Assembly (NCBI GenBank): GCA_023014485.1
Contig: JAJOZX010002571.1
Span: forward strand, 565,001 to 629,000
Reading direction: 5' to 3'
Source: Bathynomus jamesi
Lineage: Eukaryota; Arthropoda; Malacostraca; Isopoda; Cirolanidae
Length of the DNA stretch: 64,000 bases
Part shown: piece after piece, positions 42,962 to 54,780 of the stretch
Position numbering within the stretch: the first letter of the stretch is position 1
Layout of the letters: each line of letters opens with the position of its first letter
Translations under genes and position numbers: made by a program
Notes under the pieces: model-generated
Told to the model about the DNA's origin: nothing
The model's input: only the letters and a program-made list of their open reading frames with translations
Databases searched by the model: none

Positions 42962-45512
42962 ATGGATCCTAATATTGATGAAGTTGGAGAGAAAAGTGAG
43001 GGTGTTAAAAGGGGTTACTTTTGTGGTCAATGCAAGAACAAATATTCAAAGAAGCAAAACTGGGAGGAACATTTTAATTCCCCAAAAAATATTTGTTACA
43101 ATACAAGAGGTCCCAGAGTTTGGGCCCACAGCTTAGATATTGCAGTAAAGAAATACCAGGATGAAGTGCAGCAAAGAGATATGGCAAAGCAGTCATTTAG
43201 TTTGTTCACAAAATGTGCTAGTGCTAGACCTCAGAAAAATGAACCAACTTCATCAACTGCTAATCTAGAAAATGAAACTTTTTCACTAGATGTTTCACAG
43301 ACTGAAGAAAGTGCTTCTCCTCCACCTAAGAAACAAAAGGTAAGTGAGGAATCTGCGCATCAGACTAACAAAACTGCTTTAGAGGAATTTGAAAATTCCC
43401 AAATCCAGAAGACATTGAATGCAATTTTGCGCCTAACAAAAGAAACTCACCAAGCTGTTGTGGTTAATAAAGAGAAGAGTCAAAATATGCCTTCAAGTTC
43501 AAGTGTTGCATCCAAATCTAATAAAGCAAAAAGCAACAAATTTGACATTTCCATAGCCCATTTAAGCAAGTGTAAATCAATACAAGAAATCCTGAACAAT
43601 GATTTGATCAAATCTACATTCAAATTGGTGGAAAAGAAGGATCTAGGGCATGCTGATGATTCATTTTCAGTACCAAGTGATATAATAAAACATTGCAAAT
43701 AGTGACACTAATATGCCTGATGTAGATATAGCTGTTGAGGATGAAGATGATGATAATCAAGAAGATATTGATGATGCTTCTGATGATAAAATGTTTACAT
43801 TATATTGCATAGCTTGCACAGACCCCAAAGCATGTGCTTCAGACAAACATTCTAACATAAAAGGTTACTTCAATGTTAAAGATTTAACCTATGTATGCAA
43901 ACAAGGAGAAAATCAAGAGAGGGTTTAGAAATCTGAAAACCCACCTGAAGAGACATTTAATTAAACTTCAGCATCATCAAAGAGCTGCTGTTTATGAAGT
44001 GATGAAAACACCTTCTTGGAACACTACTAAATGCATAGAAGACTTATGTGGCAACATCTTATACTACATAATGAAAACAAACACTGCATGGGCTCTATAT
44101 CCAGTACTTCTAGCTGTATTACATAGGTCAGGTTGTGAGGTTGGAAATTTGAATCATAGCACACATGCGTGCGAGACAATTTGTGAGCTATTAGATAATC
44201 ACCTTAAAGAACAAACTGTAAAGTGGTTCTTAGAACAAACTTCAGTAACAATAACAGCTGACATTGGAACAATTTTGGGATTAAGCATGCTAGTTGTATT
44301 AGTTATGAGTGAAGAAGATAAGACTGTAAAACTTGCTGGGATAAATTTAGTATGCAGCAAATCAGGAGTTTATTTGGCCAATGAAATTTTTGATGTGTTG
44401 AAGTCTCCTAATCACTTGAAACTATCTGAAGAAGCAATTAAATCCAAGGTATCTGGAATGGTTGGAGATGGGGCTTTTTGTAAGGACAACGAGCCATTTA
44501 AAAACGAAATGAAAAAGTTGTTTGGAGAAAATTTCAAATTTCGATGGGACTTAATGCATCTTGTGAACAGAGCCCACGTTGATGCATTGAAGAAAATTTG
44601 TAAACTAAGTGAGCTTTTAGACTTTATTCAGAATCACACTTCAAATCTGAGATCAGGCCTTGACTATACCAATATGGTTCTTGACAATATCATTGGTTTT
44701 AAGAGAGCAAAACTCAAATCTGATACTCGCATGGTTAATTACGAATTTGATCAATTTGACAGATTTGTGGAAAATTGTGTTTTTTTTGATCATCCACAAG
44801 AGAAAGAAATTAGTGCCAAGTTCTATGTATTGATTTCCTACATGTTCCTATTATGTTGCAAGTAGCTCAAAAAACCACAGTTAGTGCAGAATTTGTAGAA
44901 AATATACTTTATAAAGAAGGAGGGAAAACTGTTATGTTAAGAGTGATGGAAACAATTTCCAAATTAGCTAATGGAGGAAATGCAAATGATGTAGTTTCTG
45001 AATTTAAGCACGATACCACAGGGCAGCAAAAGGAACTAACAGCTGAGGATTACATCCTAAATGAAGTTTACAAATACATCAAGAAACGTTCTGATTACTA
45101 CCAGGTTGCTGAAGTTGCTAGACCATCCAGAACCAGATCTGAAAGTAGTTTTACAAAAGACTCAGTGATAAATTGGCTGACAGAATATATAGAACAGCTG
45201 TGGAAAGGAATCACAGAGAGATAAAAGCATTTTGATAAAGATGGATCAACTGCCTGGAGTGAAGCACCAGCTGAAGGGACATTCTCCATTCTTGGTTACA
45301 TTGTTGAACACAAAGGATCCATTAAGCCATCTCATTTGACTAAGCTGTGCAGAATTGTGAAGGAGGGTCCAGCTCCAGGCACTAGATCTGCTGTAATGAT
45401 CACACAGAAAGCCATTGATCAGTGGCCAAGCATACATGGCGATAAATTCACAACAAATGCCTACATGCAAGGTCTAACATCGTCCACTGTTGCTGCTGCA
45501 ATGAATAAATAA
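42962..45512 (+). pseudogene. Family Z transposase-like gene with zinc finger
   Basis: The ATG at 42962 follows a possible acceptor. The first frame (to 43699) has a C2H2 finger (FCGQCKNKYSKKQNWEEHFN), a Ser/Lys linker and NKFDISIAHLSKCKSIQEIL. A shift near 43690 leads to an acidic stretch and LYCIACTDPKACASDKH. A second shift near 43905 leads to RGFRNLKTHLKRHL, TITADIGTILGLSML, MVGDGAFCKDNEPF, FKFRWDLMHLVNRAH and RTGL/RSGLDYTNM. A third shift near 44860 and an in-frame TAA at 45222-45224 precede the C terminus (WSEAPAEGTFSILGY ... TTNAYMQGLTSSTV). WDLMH fits a D-x2-H signature. It resembles hAT-like/KIAA1586-like proteins, but I do not assign it firmly. Confidence 0.62.
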
Positions 45513-45689
45513 ACTTAAGGTGAGTTATAAACTGTACATTATTGTATTATTATGTTTAGCTAAAACAATTTGTAATTGGTATGTTGTCAATTCAAGAGTT
45601 TACTATCATTAACCTATCTAGTGGTGTAAGGGGAAAAAAAGTAAATTCAGAGCTGTGCTGCAGTAAATTTTTTCAAATCTGGAGTCATG

Positions 45690-46885
45690 GTCACTCATCC
45701 ATTGGAAATTTCCAGCAGATATTGGTGGAGAGCTGATGACAAAAACCCTACGTCTTTTCATTAAAAAGTTATGCTTGTGGAGGTCTTCAAAAGACCTCAT
45801 TAAGTAGTGTTTTTTTGGTTAATGTTAAATTTATATGCCTTCAGTATTTAGTGCTGTCTAATGGTGAAAAAAGGAAATTACCATAGGGGGCATCCATAAA
45901 TGATGTCATCCTCTTAGGGGAGGGGGGTCTAATTTTGTGATCTTTTGTGACATGGGAGGGGGGTCTAAAATTTTTGTGACCTCACAAATTTTTTTTGCAT
46001 TATGTTGATATTTTGAACAGTTTAATATAAAAACTAAAATATTGATAGGATTCTTTTTGTCGACTAGTGTAATATTATGTAGCTGAAAAACTAAATTCTC
46101 ATGCATCTGGCTGCTTGCATTGCTAGATATTAACCAAAAAGCTATTACTTGAATGAATTTTTAAATAAATATGTTATTTCACTGTATTTTTTAACAGTTT
46201 TGCATATAGTTTGTGACATGGGGGAGGGGGGAGTCAAAATTTTGTGACAAGGGGGGGTCTAAAAATTTGAAATTTTGCGTGACATTTATGGATGATCCCA
46301 TACATTATTATTTCATTGGCCCTCACTTCTGGTTGTAGGGCACGCAGCTGTCTTATCATGCCTCTCTTTCGATGTAGGTGATGGGGTTATGCAACAAGTT
46401 TATTCAGTTTAATTAATATAGGCATTCACTACACTTAAATACCTGAAGGAATAGACCTATCTTTTTGAGTTACAAGTTTTATATTATGAGGTATTTACTC
46501 AGAACTTATAGGAAGATTAAGTACGTCTCCCTTGCTTAAAGCATCACTTGTATCTAGGCAGCTCTGGCTGCTAATATAAATTTCTTTTTTCTTAAAAATT
46601 TGCTGACTTTACAAAGTCCCCAAATATCAAATTTTTGTGTTTTCATTATTTCTTCTCAAAGTAATTTTCATGAGTCAACAATGGAAAATTTTGATATGAA
46701 ATATGTTTTTCTTGTTGTTATGCAGGCCCAATGCCTACATATGGGATTCTCTGTATGGCAATTATTTCCATTCCCAATAGGCTATGTCACCAATCCTGAG
46801 GCAATTTTTTAGTTATTTAATTCAATAATTTAATAATATGTAATTAAGAAGGTACCATATTGTAGGCATGTATAGTTTTTCCATA
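45690..46885 (+). repeat. Dispersed repeat D, copy 2, with nested MITE
   Basis: Same blocks as 32605-33465 (GAGGTCTTCAAAAGACCT, AATACCTGAAGGAATAG, GGCCCAATGCCTACATAT). Interrupted by 45887-46302. LINE A resumes directly at its right end. Confidence 0.78.
45887..46302. mobile_element. MITE with GGGGGCATCCATAAATG-type ends
   Basis: The left end GGGGGCATCCATAAATGATG and right end inverted GGGATCATCCATAAATGTCA bracket 416 bp. ATA on both sides matches the uninterrupted site in the other D copies (CCATACCTTATT), suggesting a 3-bp TSD. Two G-rich AGGGGGGTCTAA motifs lie inside. No ORF. Confidence 0.75.
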
Positions 46886-47873
46886 GAGACCCTGCCTAGG
46901 CAAATTCTTTCGTCTTTCTCTCTCATCTGGTGCTTTTCCTTCCTGCTGGAAGTTTGCTTTCATTCAGCTTGTCCCAAAGAAGGGTGACTGCTCTCAGCCC
47001 TTGAACTATTGTCCAATTGCCTTGATTTCTTGCCTTTCTAAAGTTTTTGAATCTATCCTTAATAGGAAGATTCTCAAACACCTTTTTTTTTTATAATCAT
47101 CTTTCAGATCATTGTTATGGGTTCCACAAGGGATACTCTACTGGCGATCTTCCATATCTCTGACTTTTGGTCATCCTCATTTTGTGATTTCGGTGAAACT
47201 TTTGCTATTGCGCTAGACATTAAAAGCTTTTGATTGAGTCTGGCACAAATCATTAATTTCAAAACTATCCTCCTTCAGTTTCTGTCCTTCTATCTGTCCC
47301 TTCATCTCTAATTTCCTTTCTGGCTGATCTATAGCTATGGTTGTAGATGGTCACTATTCTCCTAAAGCTATCAACAGTGGTGTTCCCCAGGGTTCTGTCC
47401 TGTCACTCACTCTTTTCCTTTTATTTATTAATGATATTTTAATTTGCACTTCCTGTCCTATTCACTCCTATGCCAATGATTCCACTCTTTACTCCTCCAC
47501 CCACTTTCCAAGGCATCTCTCTCAACAGTCACTCCATGATTCACATAGGACAGCTATGGAGTACCTGACCTCTGATCTTTCTGCTATCTCTGATTGTGGC
47601 TTTCAATGCCTCAAAAACTCAGTTCCTCCCTCTGTCTACTCATCACAATCTTCCACATGACTTTCCCTTTACCTTCAACAACACACTACTCAATCCTTCC
47701 TCTTCTCTTGACATTCTTGATGTTTCCTTTTCTCATGATCTTTCCTGGAAAGATCACATATACTCTATTTCTAAAACAGCTTCTAAGAGGTTAGATGTGC
47801 TGTACCAGCTCCATGGTTTATTCACCCATGCTCAGTTGCTGTCTCTGTACAGGGATCTCGTTCACCCCTGTAT
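46885..47873 (+). pseudogene. LINE A copy A3, RT part before the insertion
   Basis: KKGDCSQPLNYCPIALISCL, GVPQGSVLSLTLFLLFINDI, HSYANDSTLYSSTHFP, then FSHDLSWKDHIYSISKTASK and GLFTHAQLLSLYRDLVHPCM. The catalytic pair is changed (YAND for YADD). The protein stops mid-thumb at 47873 and resumes at about 59046. Confidence 0.82.
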
Positions 47874-47986
47874 GGTAGGGTGAAGCGAAAAAATCAAGTG
47901 TTTATGAGTTCTTCATTGGTTAGTGATGCTATGATAAGGGGCTCATGAATGTCAGGTGAATTTAAGTTTATCATTTTGAGATACCC

Positions 47987-48348
47987 TCAAGCTTCGTTAT
48001 CAATTTTAGGCACCATGAATCTCCTGATACTATCATCTCTCATAACACTCAAGTCAGGCTGTAACTCTGGGACTTCAATATTCTCATCTGAATCAATTAT
48101 CATGTCACCACCTTCAAGGTCATTTTCTATAACTGTTTCAACTAATTCATTCCCTCTGACCAAAAGTACCTTGTTAACTGTGATGTTGCGGATTTGTGGG
48201 TCGGAATCAGCAAGCATGGCAATTAATACATTCTCAGGGTGAGCATAGTATGCATTTTGGTAGAGGGCTTTTAGGGCTATCTCCCTGTCTTCCTTGTGAG
48301 GAAATTTCAGGATCCTTTGGAGCATATCATAAAAGTTCTTAGCACCAT
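47987..48348 (-). pseudogene. Family G transposase C-terminal fragment
   Basis: The minus strand reads GAKNFYDMLQRILKFPHKED, LYQNAYYAHPENVLIAMLAD and a tail RRFMVPKIDNEA. AYYAHPENVLIAML equals AYHTHPENILASFL of the copy at 35109-35200, fixing its identity. The gene is cut at 48348 by LINE B1. Upstream exons lie at 56130-58590. Confidence 0.8.
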
Positions 48349-48350
48349 CT

Positions 48351-49053
48351 GTGCATCAAGGTGTCACAATTACAAACAATTTGAAGGTTCTATCCTTAAA
48401 TGCTCGTAGCCGACAAAATAAAAGAAACAAATTTTTTTCTTTAATTGCTTGTAAAGACTATGATATAATTGCGATAAATGAATCGTGGCTTAGCACTGAA
48501 ACTCGTGACTTTGTAGGGGAATATCAAATTAAAGGTTATAGACTTTTTGTTAAAAACAGAATAGGTAGGCGAGGAGGCAGTGTTATGTTGTATATCAAAG
48601 ATAATATAGCGAATGTTAGAAGTAAAGCACACAATTCCAGAACCGATAGATTCGACTATAGCAGAACTTAAATTGAGCAATTTCAAACTTGTTGTTGCGG
48701 TTATATATAGGCCCCCTAATCAAACAGCTGATACGGACAAAGCATTATATCGTGAACTAAAGAGAATAATCGGTAGTGAGCAGGCTTTAGTTATGGGTGA
48801 CTTTAATTGCGCTAACGTAAATTACGATACACTGCAGGGAGATGCGGAAGGTAATCGTTTAGTTAATTTTCTCGATGATAGCTTGCTTATTCAAAATGTT
48901 GGGGAACCTATGAGGTTGGACAGTATTTTAGATTTAGTAATAACTATGGATGATAGGCTAATTACTGATCTTCAAGTAATAGAACCGTTAAGCAATAGCG
49001 ATCACAATATGGTAAGAGTTTGTCCTCTCACTAAGTCACTCAAAACTAGCTAA
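48351..49053 (+). pseudogene. LINE B1 EEP endonuclease
   Basis: First frame: LKVLSLNARSRQNKRNKFFS, DYDIIAINESWLSTETRDF, GRRGGSVMLYIKDNI. After a shift near 48620: VVAVIYRPPNQT, LVMGDFNCANVNYD and EPLSNSDHNMVRV. N, E, GDFN and SDH are the canonical catalytic residues of the endonuclease that nicks target DNA. The domain is complete except for the frameshift. Confidence 0.85.
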
Positions 49054-49108
49054 CTCGACTAAAATTCCTAACTTCCAGCACACAGACTTTAGTAAATTTT
49101 GAAATAAA

Positions 49109-51136
49109 TTGTCACGTGTCAATTGGGAAAATGTAATGGGGAACTCCAACACAAAACTAATGTGGGAATCGTTTGAAACAGTATTTAGGACTATAAATGA
49201 GGAATGTGTACCGTACAAAATTAAGCTTGCGAAAGTAAACAACAAGCCCTTGTGGTTTACTTCTAGAATAGGAGACATTATAAAGAGTAGAGATAGGGCT
49301 TATGGGCTACATAAGTGCAATAAAGACAATTTGTGGTTACGAAACAACTACATATCTCTAAGGTGTGAAGCGAAAAGTATAATAAAAAAGTCCAAGCGCG
49401 AATTTGAAATCTCCATAGCTCGTGATGGTAAAGAAAACCCCAAGCGATTCTTTCAATACATCAATAATAGAAATCCAGTAAAAAGCGTCTTGGGGCCTTT
49501 GAAAAATGTAAATGGAGATCTAGTTTCTAAAAACAAGGAAATGGCTACCTTGCTAAACGAATTTTTTACGTCAGTTTTTACTATAGAAGATGTAACGAAT
49601 ATCCCTACAGTCATAGACATAATACCTTTTGATAATGGTAATATTTTGGATAACATAGTGGTTAGTGAAGGGGATGTAATGCCCTATATTGATAAAATGA
49701 AAACGCGTAAATCACCGGGGCTGGATTCCATATATCCCATACAACTAAAAGAATTAAAAGATAGCATTGTTGTGCTGCTAACAAAGATTTTTAATGCGTC
49801 TATTTCTGAGGGGTGCGTACCAGATAATTTCAAGTTAGCAAACGTAACACCTATCTTTAAGAAAGGCGATAAAGGTGCAGCGGGAAATTATAGGTCAATC
49901 AGTTTAATGTCTGTTGTAGGTAAGCTACTGGAATCAATAATTAGGGATCATATAGTTGAACACTTAGAATTGCATAAACTAGTTAGAAATACGCAGCATG
50001 GTTTTAGGCGAAACAAATCTTGCTTAACTAATCTTTTAGAATTTTTCCAAAGTGTGGTTGATGTTTAACGATAGACATCGGGTGGTTGATGTAGTGTATT
50101 TAGATTTTCAAAAAGCATTTGACACCGTGCCACACGAAAGACTCATTGAAAAAACTAAGGCTCATGGAATCAGGGGTGTAGTAATAAATTGGCTAGAAGA
50201 GTGGTTGCGAGGTAGGAAACAGAGGGTGGTTGTTGATGGAGCGGAGTCGTGTTGGGCTAATTTAGCGAGTGGCATTCCTCAGGGTTCTGTATTGGGCCCC
50301 TTGCTTTTTCTTATATATATTAACGATTTAGATGTTGGCCTAGTCAGTACAGTTTCAAAGTTTGTGGATGACACGAAGCTGGGTGGTAGGGCGATTAATG
50401 ACGAAGATAGAGGTAAAATCCAGGAAGATCTGAATAAAATCGTTGATTGGTCAGTCACATGGCAAATGAGATTTAACTTCGATAAGTGCAAAATTTTGCA
50501 TATAGGTTCGTGTAATGGTAATTTTGCGTATAGTATGTCAGGGAAAGAGTTAACAAGCGTAGAGCAGGAAAAAGATGTAGGAGTTATAGTCACTGGTGAT
50601 TTAAAAGTAGCGAAACAAAGTACAGCAGCAGTCTCAATAAGGCGAACAAAGTGTTAGGTTTTATAGCTCAGAATTTTGAGTACAAATCGCATGATATTAT
50701 AGTTCCTCTTTATAAATCATTAGTTAGACCCCATTTGGAGTATGCGGTCCAATTTTGGAATCCGCATATGCGCAAAGATATAGACAAAATGGAAAGAGTT
50801 CAAAGATGAGCAACTAAGATGATTCCGTCGCTTAGGTCAAAGTCGTACGAGGATAGGCTTAAGGAGTTAAAATTGACTACACTCAAGACTCGGAGGCTAA
50901 GGGGTGATCTAATCCAGGTGTTCAAAATTATGAATGGGTTCGATAACGTAGATAGAGATAGCTTTTTCAAAATATCTCAATATAATAGGACTAGAAATAA
51001 CGGATGTAAGTTGACAAGTAGAAGGTTTGAGACAACAGTTGCCAAAAACTTTTTTATGCACAGAATAGTAAATAGCTGGAATAGTTTGCTGGTAGAAGTA
51101 ATTAGTAGCACATCTATAAACATGTTTAAAAATTGA
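49109..51136 (+). pseudogene. LINE B1 reverse transcriptase
   Basis: 49109-50068 holds the linker and RT fingers (TRKSPGLDSIYPIQLKELKD, LANVTPIFKKGDKGAAGNYR, RNTQHGFRRNKSCLTNLLEF). A shift near 50060 leads to VVYLDFQKAFDTVPHERLIE, GIPQGSVLGPLLFLIYINDL, SKFVDDTKLGG (FVDD active site) and WQMRFNFDKCKILHIGS. A shift near 50640 leads to SLVRPHLEYAVQFWNPHMRK and an in-frame TGA at about 50807. It ends MIPSLRSKSYEDRLKELKL, RRLRGDLIQVFKIMNGFDN and SWNSLLVEVISSTSINMF. CR1-type. Confidence 0.87.
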
Positions 51137-51870
51137 TTAGACGCATATGTTGATAGATTGGGTATAGTTTAAGGTAGTAAAATTAAGGCTTTGTGGGGAT
51201 AGATCCCACAGCTCAACACAAGTGTGGTGGGATATAGGGAGGCAGCATCTTGGGTTAGGGGATACTCTCTGTCCTTACACACCCCATTTAAAGAGATTCC
51301 TTTGCCGAGTGGTGCCCCCCATAGTACTGTGAGGTATTGAAAAACTCATGCTCTTCACTTGCCCCACAAACACCTTTAAATGGGAGACCCAAAATGGGTG
51401 CACACACATTTCTACATTACTGTACACTCAGGTAGGGTGCATCAAAAACGGCAACTTTCAAAAATTGACTTGGCTGTACATTATTATGGTTACATTCCCT
51501 AAAAAAAATTCACATGCAAAATTTTCAGGTCAATTGATTAATATCTACTGGGTCCACCTAGCTCCTAAACTTTTACAAAAATGACAATTTTTGGGATATG
51601 ACAATTTTTGGGATTGCCTAAAATTATTTTTTTCACATATACCTTTATTTTATTGAATTGAATGATCCTTAAGGTACTATAGGCCTAGTATGTTTAGTTT
51701 GCTTGTGTTTAAGCCATAGCTACTATTAATAAACATCATTTGCCATCATGAAATACCTATAGCTATTTTTTCTTATTTTCAGGCATGTAGACTACTTTAA
51801 TATTAATCTATGTTTCTATTACAGGTCAATTTTTTATATATGTTGGTGATAATAGTTGATATATGATATA

Positions 51871-53271
51871 ATGGATAATAGTGGTAAAGCCAGTGAAGCC
51901 ACTTCTAGTGGTAAAACTTGTTCAAGTGGTGCAGATAAAGTTGATGTAAAAACACGAAAAAAAACCTGTATATTTGGATTAGGTCCTGGCATCACAAATA
52001 ATGATGCAAAGATTGTAGGATGTCGCTTGCCAACAAGTGAACAAGTTCTTAGTTGTTTCCTATTTCACCAGCAACAGGGTCTAAAAGAGAGAACTAAGCG
52101 AGATATAGCTAAAATTGTTTTAACAGAAATTCAACCATTCTACAATAAAGCCAACATACTAATGATTACTGAGAAAAAAGCATGTGAGAAAATAATTTCG
52201 TTGTCAGAAAAGAATGCGAAACTGAGAGAAATTTCATTGAAAAGAAGAGAGCTACAAAGTACAAAGACAAGACTAGAAGATATGGAAATGCAACTTAAAA
52301 TGACTTTTCCACTGTGGATTAAAAATGCCAAAAAAATTATGAGTAATCCAGAAGATATACAATTTCTTCAATCAATGCAAGGGGATAGAATTGCTTCTTT
52401 TGGAGCTCATGATCAAACTTTAGCATCCAAAATGAAGTGCATTAATTTTCGAAAATGTGAAGAAAATGCGAGAAAAGAAAAGGAATTGAGAGAGACTGAA
52501 GCTTCTTGCAGTTATGTTGAATTAGAAAGCAGTAGCACAAGCGATACAACTACCATTGAGAGTGAGTCAGAAGCTAATGATGGAGCTAAAAAAGATGGAA
52601 AATCCACACAGTCAACAGTCTGTTTAGGTACTCAAGCTATCATTCTTCATGACATTCTGAAAAGACCGAAACTTGTTTCTTTGGCATCAAGAATGAAAAT
52701 GACTCCGGCACAACAGGCTGCATTCACAAAAGCTTTTGTTGAAGAATGTGGTGGTAACACTAAGGCAGTGGCAACTTCATATGCTACAGCTGATAGAGCA
52801 AGACGCGAAGTAGCCCAAAAAATTTCAAGTTCCATTAAAAAATCCTGGAATCCTCCTAAATTGGCCTCTCTTCATTGGGATTCAAAAATAATTTCTACTC
52901 TGCAGGATAAATATGTTACAGAAGAACGATTAGCCGTATCAGTTGGAAATTCAATGGATCTCAAACTACTTGGTATTCCATCATATCATCCTAGTGCTGG
53001 TGGCAGTGGCCAATCTGGGAAAAACTTGACTGAAGAAGTTATTAAGCTACTGAAATTGTGGAACTGCTCCGATTCAATAGTGAACTTGGTTTTCGACACT
53101 ACAGCAACCAACACGGGACATGTGAGCGCTGCATGCATAACTATCCAACAAGAGATTGGATGGCCTTTATTATGGTCTGCATGCAGGCATCATGTTGGTG
53201 AAGTTATTATGAGTCATGTGCTTCAGGACATGAAAGTAGAAACTTCGAGTGGACCAGAAATTAATGTCTAA
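51871..53271 (+). CDS. Family R transposase, N-terminal two thirds
   Basis: I prefer the ATG at 51871 (MDNSGKASEATSSGKT) over the ATG 15 bases upstream. A Ser-rich start and TRKKTCIFGLGPGI lead into a Lys/Glu coiled-coil-like region (KNAKLREISLKRRELQSTKT, about residues 110-150) and an acidic Ser-rich linker. The core follows: ILKRPKLVSLASRMKMTPAQ, LASLHWDSKIISTL, NLVFDTTATNTGHVSAACIT and LLWSACRHHVGEVIM. Unlike the 3682-4422 copy, Asp is kept in FDTT. The frame is open for 466 residues and then breaks, so the complete protein is not encoded. Confidence 0.75.
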   Translation: MDNSGKASEATSSGKTCSSGADKVDVKTRKKTCIFGLGPGITNNDAKIVGCRLPTSEQVLSCFLFHQQQGLKERTKRDIAKIVLTEIQPFYNKANILMITEKKACEKIISLSEKNAKLREISLKRRELQSTKTRLEDMEMQLKMTFPLWIKNAKKIMSNPEDIQFLQSMQGDRIASFGAHDQTLASKMKCINFRKCEENARKEKELRETEASCSYVELESSSTSDTTTIESESEANDGAKKDGKSTQSTVCLGTQAIILHDILKRPKLVSLASRMKMTPAQQAAFTKAFVEECGGNTKAVATSYATADRARREVAQKISSSIKKSWNPPKLASLHWDSKIISTLQDKYVTEERLAVSVGNSMDLKLLGIPSYHPSAGGSGQSGKNLTEEVIKLLKLWNCSDSIVNLVFDTTATNTGHVSAACITIQQEIGWPLLWSACRHHVGEVIMSHVLQDMKVETSSGPEINV

Positions 53272-54316
53272 CAGATTTCGAGAAAAGTTTCAGTAGATTT
53301 CCAAGGATGAAAAATTGAAAAAAATTGACTTCAATCAGTACTCCAAAGCTGTCCAGGAGATTCTTCAGGAATGGACTGATGATTGCAATTCAAATAAGTA
53401 ATATAGAAAAGCAACATAGGTACACGATATGACTACAAACAATTTTCTGACTTAGTTGTGTTATACTTAAATGCAGGACCTAGTGATAAGGATATAACCC
53501 TTCAGCGACCTGGTGCTATACATAGAGCCAGATGGATGAGTAAAGCAATATATGCTCTAAAAATTGCATTACTAGAAGATAATATCTCGAAACTACCTTC
53601 AGTAACAATCACAAACAAGCAACAAATTCTGAAACTAAGAGACTTTGCAACCTTCATTTCACTGATTTACTACCCATGGTGGATGACCTGCTCTTCAGTT
53701 TTTGATGCACCATGGCACGATTTGCAGCTTTACAAAAAGCTTCTTAGAGACAAGGAAGTAAACAAGCAAATAGCAAAAAGTGCTCTAACATATTTGAAAC
53801 GTCATCTCTGGTACCTTTCATCAGAGATGATTCCTCTTGTATTATTCAGCGATTTGGTTCCAAAAAATGAACTTCATGCTATAACAAACCATCTTCTTTC
53901 CTATAAACCACACAAGATTGAGACAGTAGTTCCAGAAGGTAGACATGGATCTAGTTTTGGAAAGCCTAATTTCCCTACCAATCTACGATCGGAAACCACA
54001 CAAAAACTCATGGTTCATATTCTCTTCACTACAGTTAGACTATGATTTTTTAATGGTTGAGATTGTTGAATGGAAAACAGCATCATCATTTATATCTTCC
54101 AAAGAAAAACTTTTGGCTATAAATGTCATAAATGATGGCTCTGAGAGGGCAGTAAAACTATGCAGTGACTTTTATGAGGCTGCAAGGACTGAAGAACATC
54201 TTCAAAATGTTCTCCAAGTTGTAGAAGCTGACAGAAAAGCCACTCTTAATCTGAGAAAGAGACAAGCTTCTTTATCATCTGTTTTAAAAGAAAAAAGGAC
54301 AAAGAAGAAGAATTAA
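53272..54316 (+). pseudogene. Family R transposase, C-terminal third (frameshifted)
   Basis: The gene continues as NRFREKFQ, a stop, KKIDFNQYSKAVQEILQEW and DYKQFSDLVVLYLNAG. Then 53458-54045 reads AIHRARWMSKAIYALKIALL, WHDLQLYKKLLRD, LKRHLWYLSSEMIPLVLFSD and FGKPNFP. A shift near 54000 gives WFIFSSLQLDYDFL and a Lys-rich tail ending LKEKRTKKKN at 54316. About three frameshifts and two stops. Confidence 0.75.
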
Positions 54317-54780
54317 GATATCAATAAGCAATAAATCAATTTTTACAAGTATTTTATCATGAAATACCATTTTTAATAGGTGGAGGTGGTCGGTGGGATG
54401 CTTGGCAAGTTGGGTCCTCGTTCCGCATCCTGGTAACTCACTTCATGATTCTCAGAATAATACAAAAAAAAGTCTAAAAAGACAGATAATTTCATGAATT
54501 GAGGCTAAAACTTGCCTAAAACTAACTATATTTAAAAATTTTTTTTCAAACAAAATCTACAACGCTTACACATAAGATTTTATAGTAAAACCATAAAATT
54601 CCACAATTGTCAAATTTTCATCTTCGAGGTGGATCCACTAAATATTGTCAGAACAGCTTGAAACGTGGACACTGAAGGTTTGTTGGGGATTGTAACCATA
54701 ATATCATAGGGCCGAATCAATATCCGAAGTTCGAAATTTCACCCCTTATAGGCTGATGCACCCTACCTGAGTGTACAGTC

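Larger units (their letters stand above)
48351..51340 (+). mobile_element. LINE B copy B1, nearly full-length CR1-like retrotransposon
   Basis: This is the most complete LINE in the window, with endonuclease, RT and the CR1-type C terminus in order. It has four frame breaks and one in-frame stop. It interrupts the family G transposase. The part after about 51170 is a non-coding 3' region with no clear poly(A). Confidence 0.85.
51419..54780 (+). mobile_element. Family R DNA transposon, nearly whole
   Basis: Inverted ends ACTGTACACTCAGGTAGGGT (51419 onward) and its continuation GCATCA recur at 54755-54780. Inside, TTATTATGGTTACA-TCCC is also mirrored (51480 and about 54695). One + strand transposase gene fills the middle. 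Same family as 1500-5325. Confidence 0.8.
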
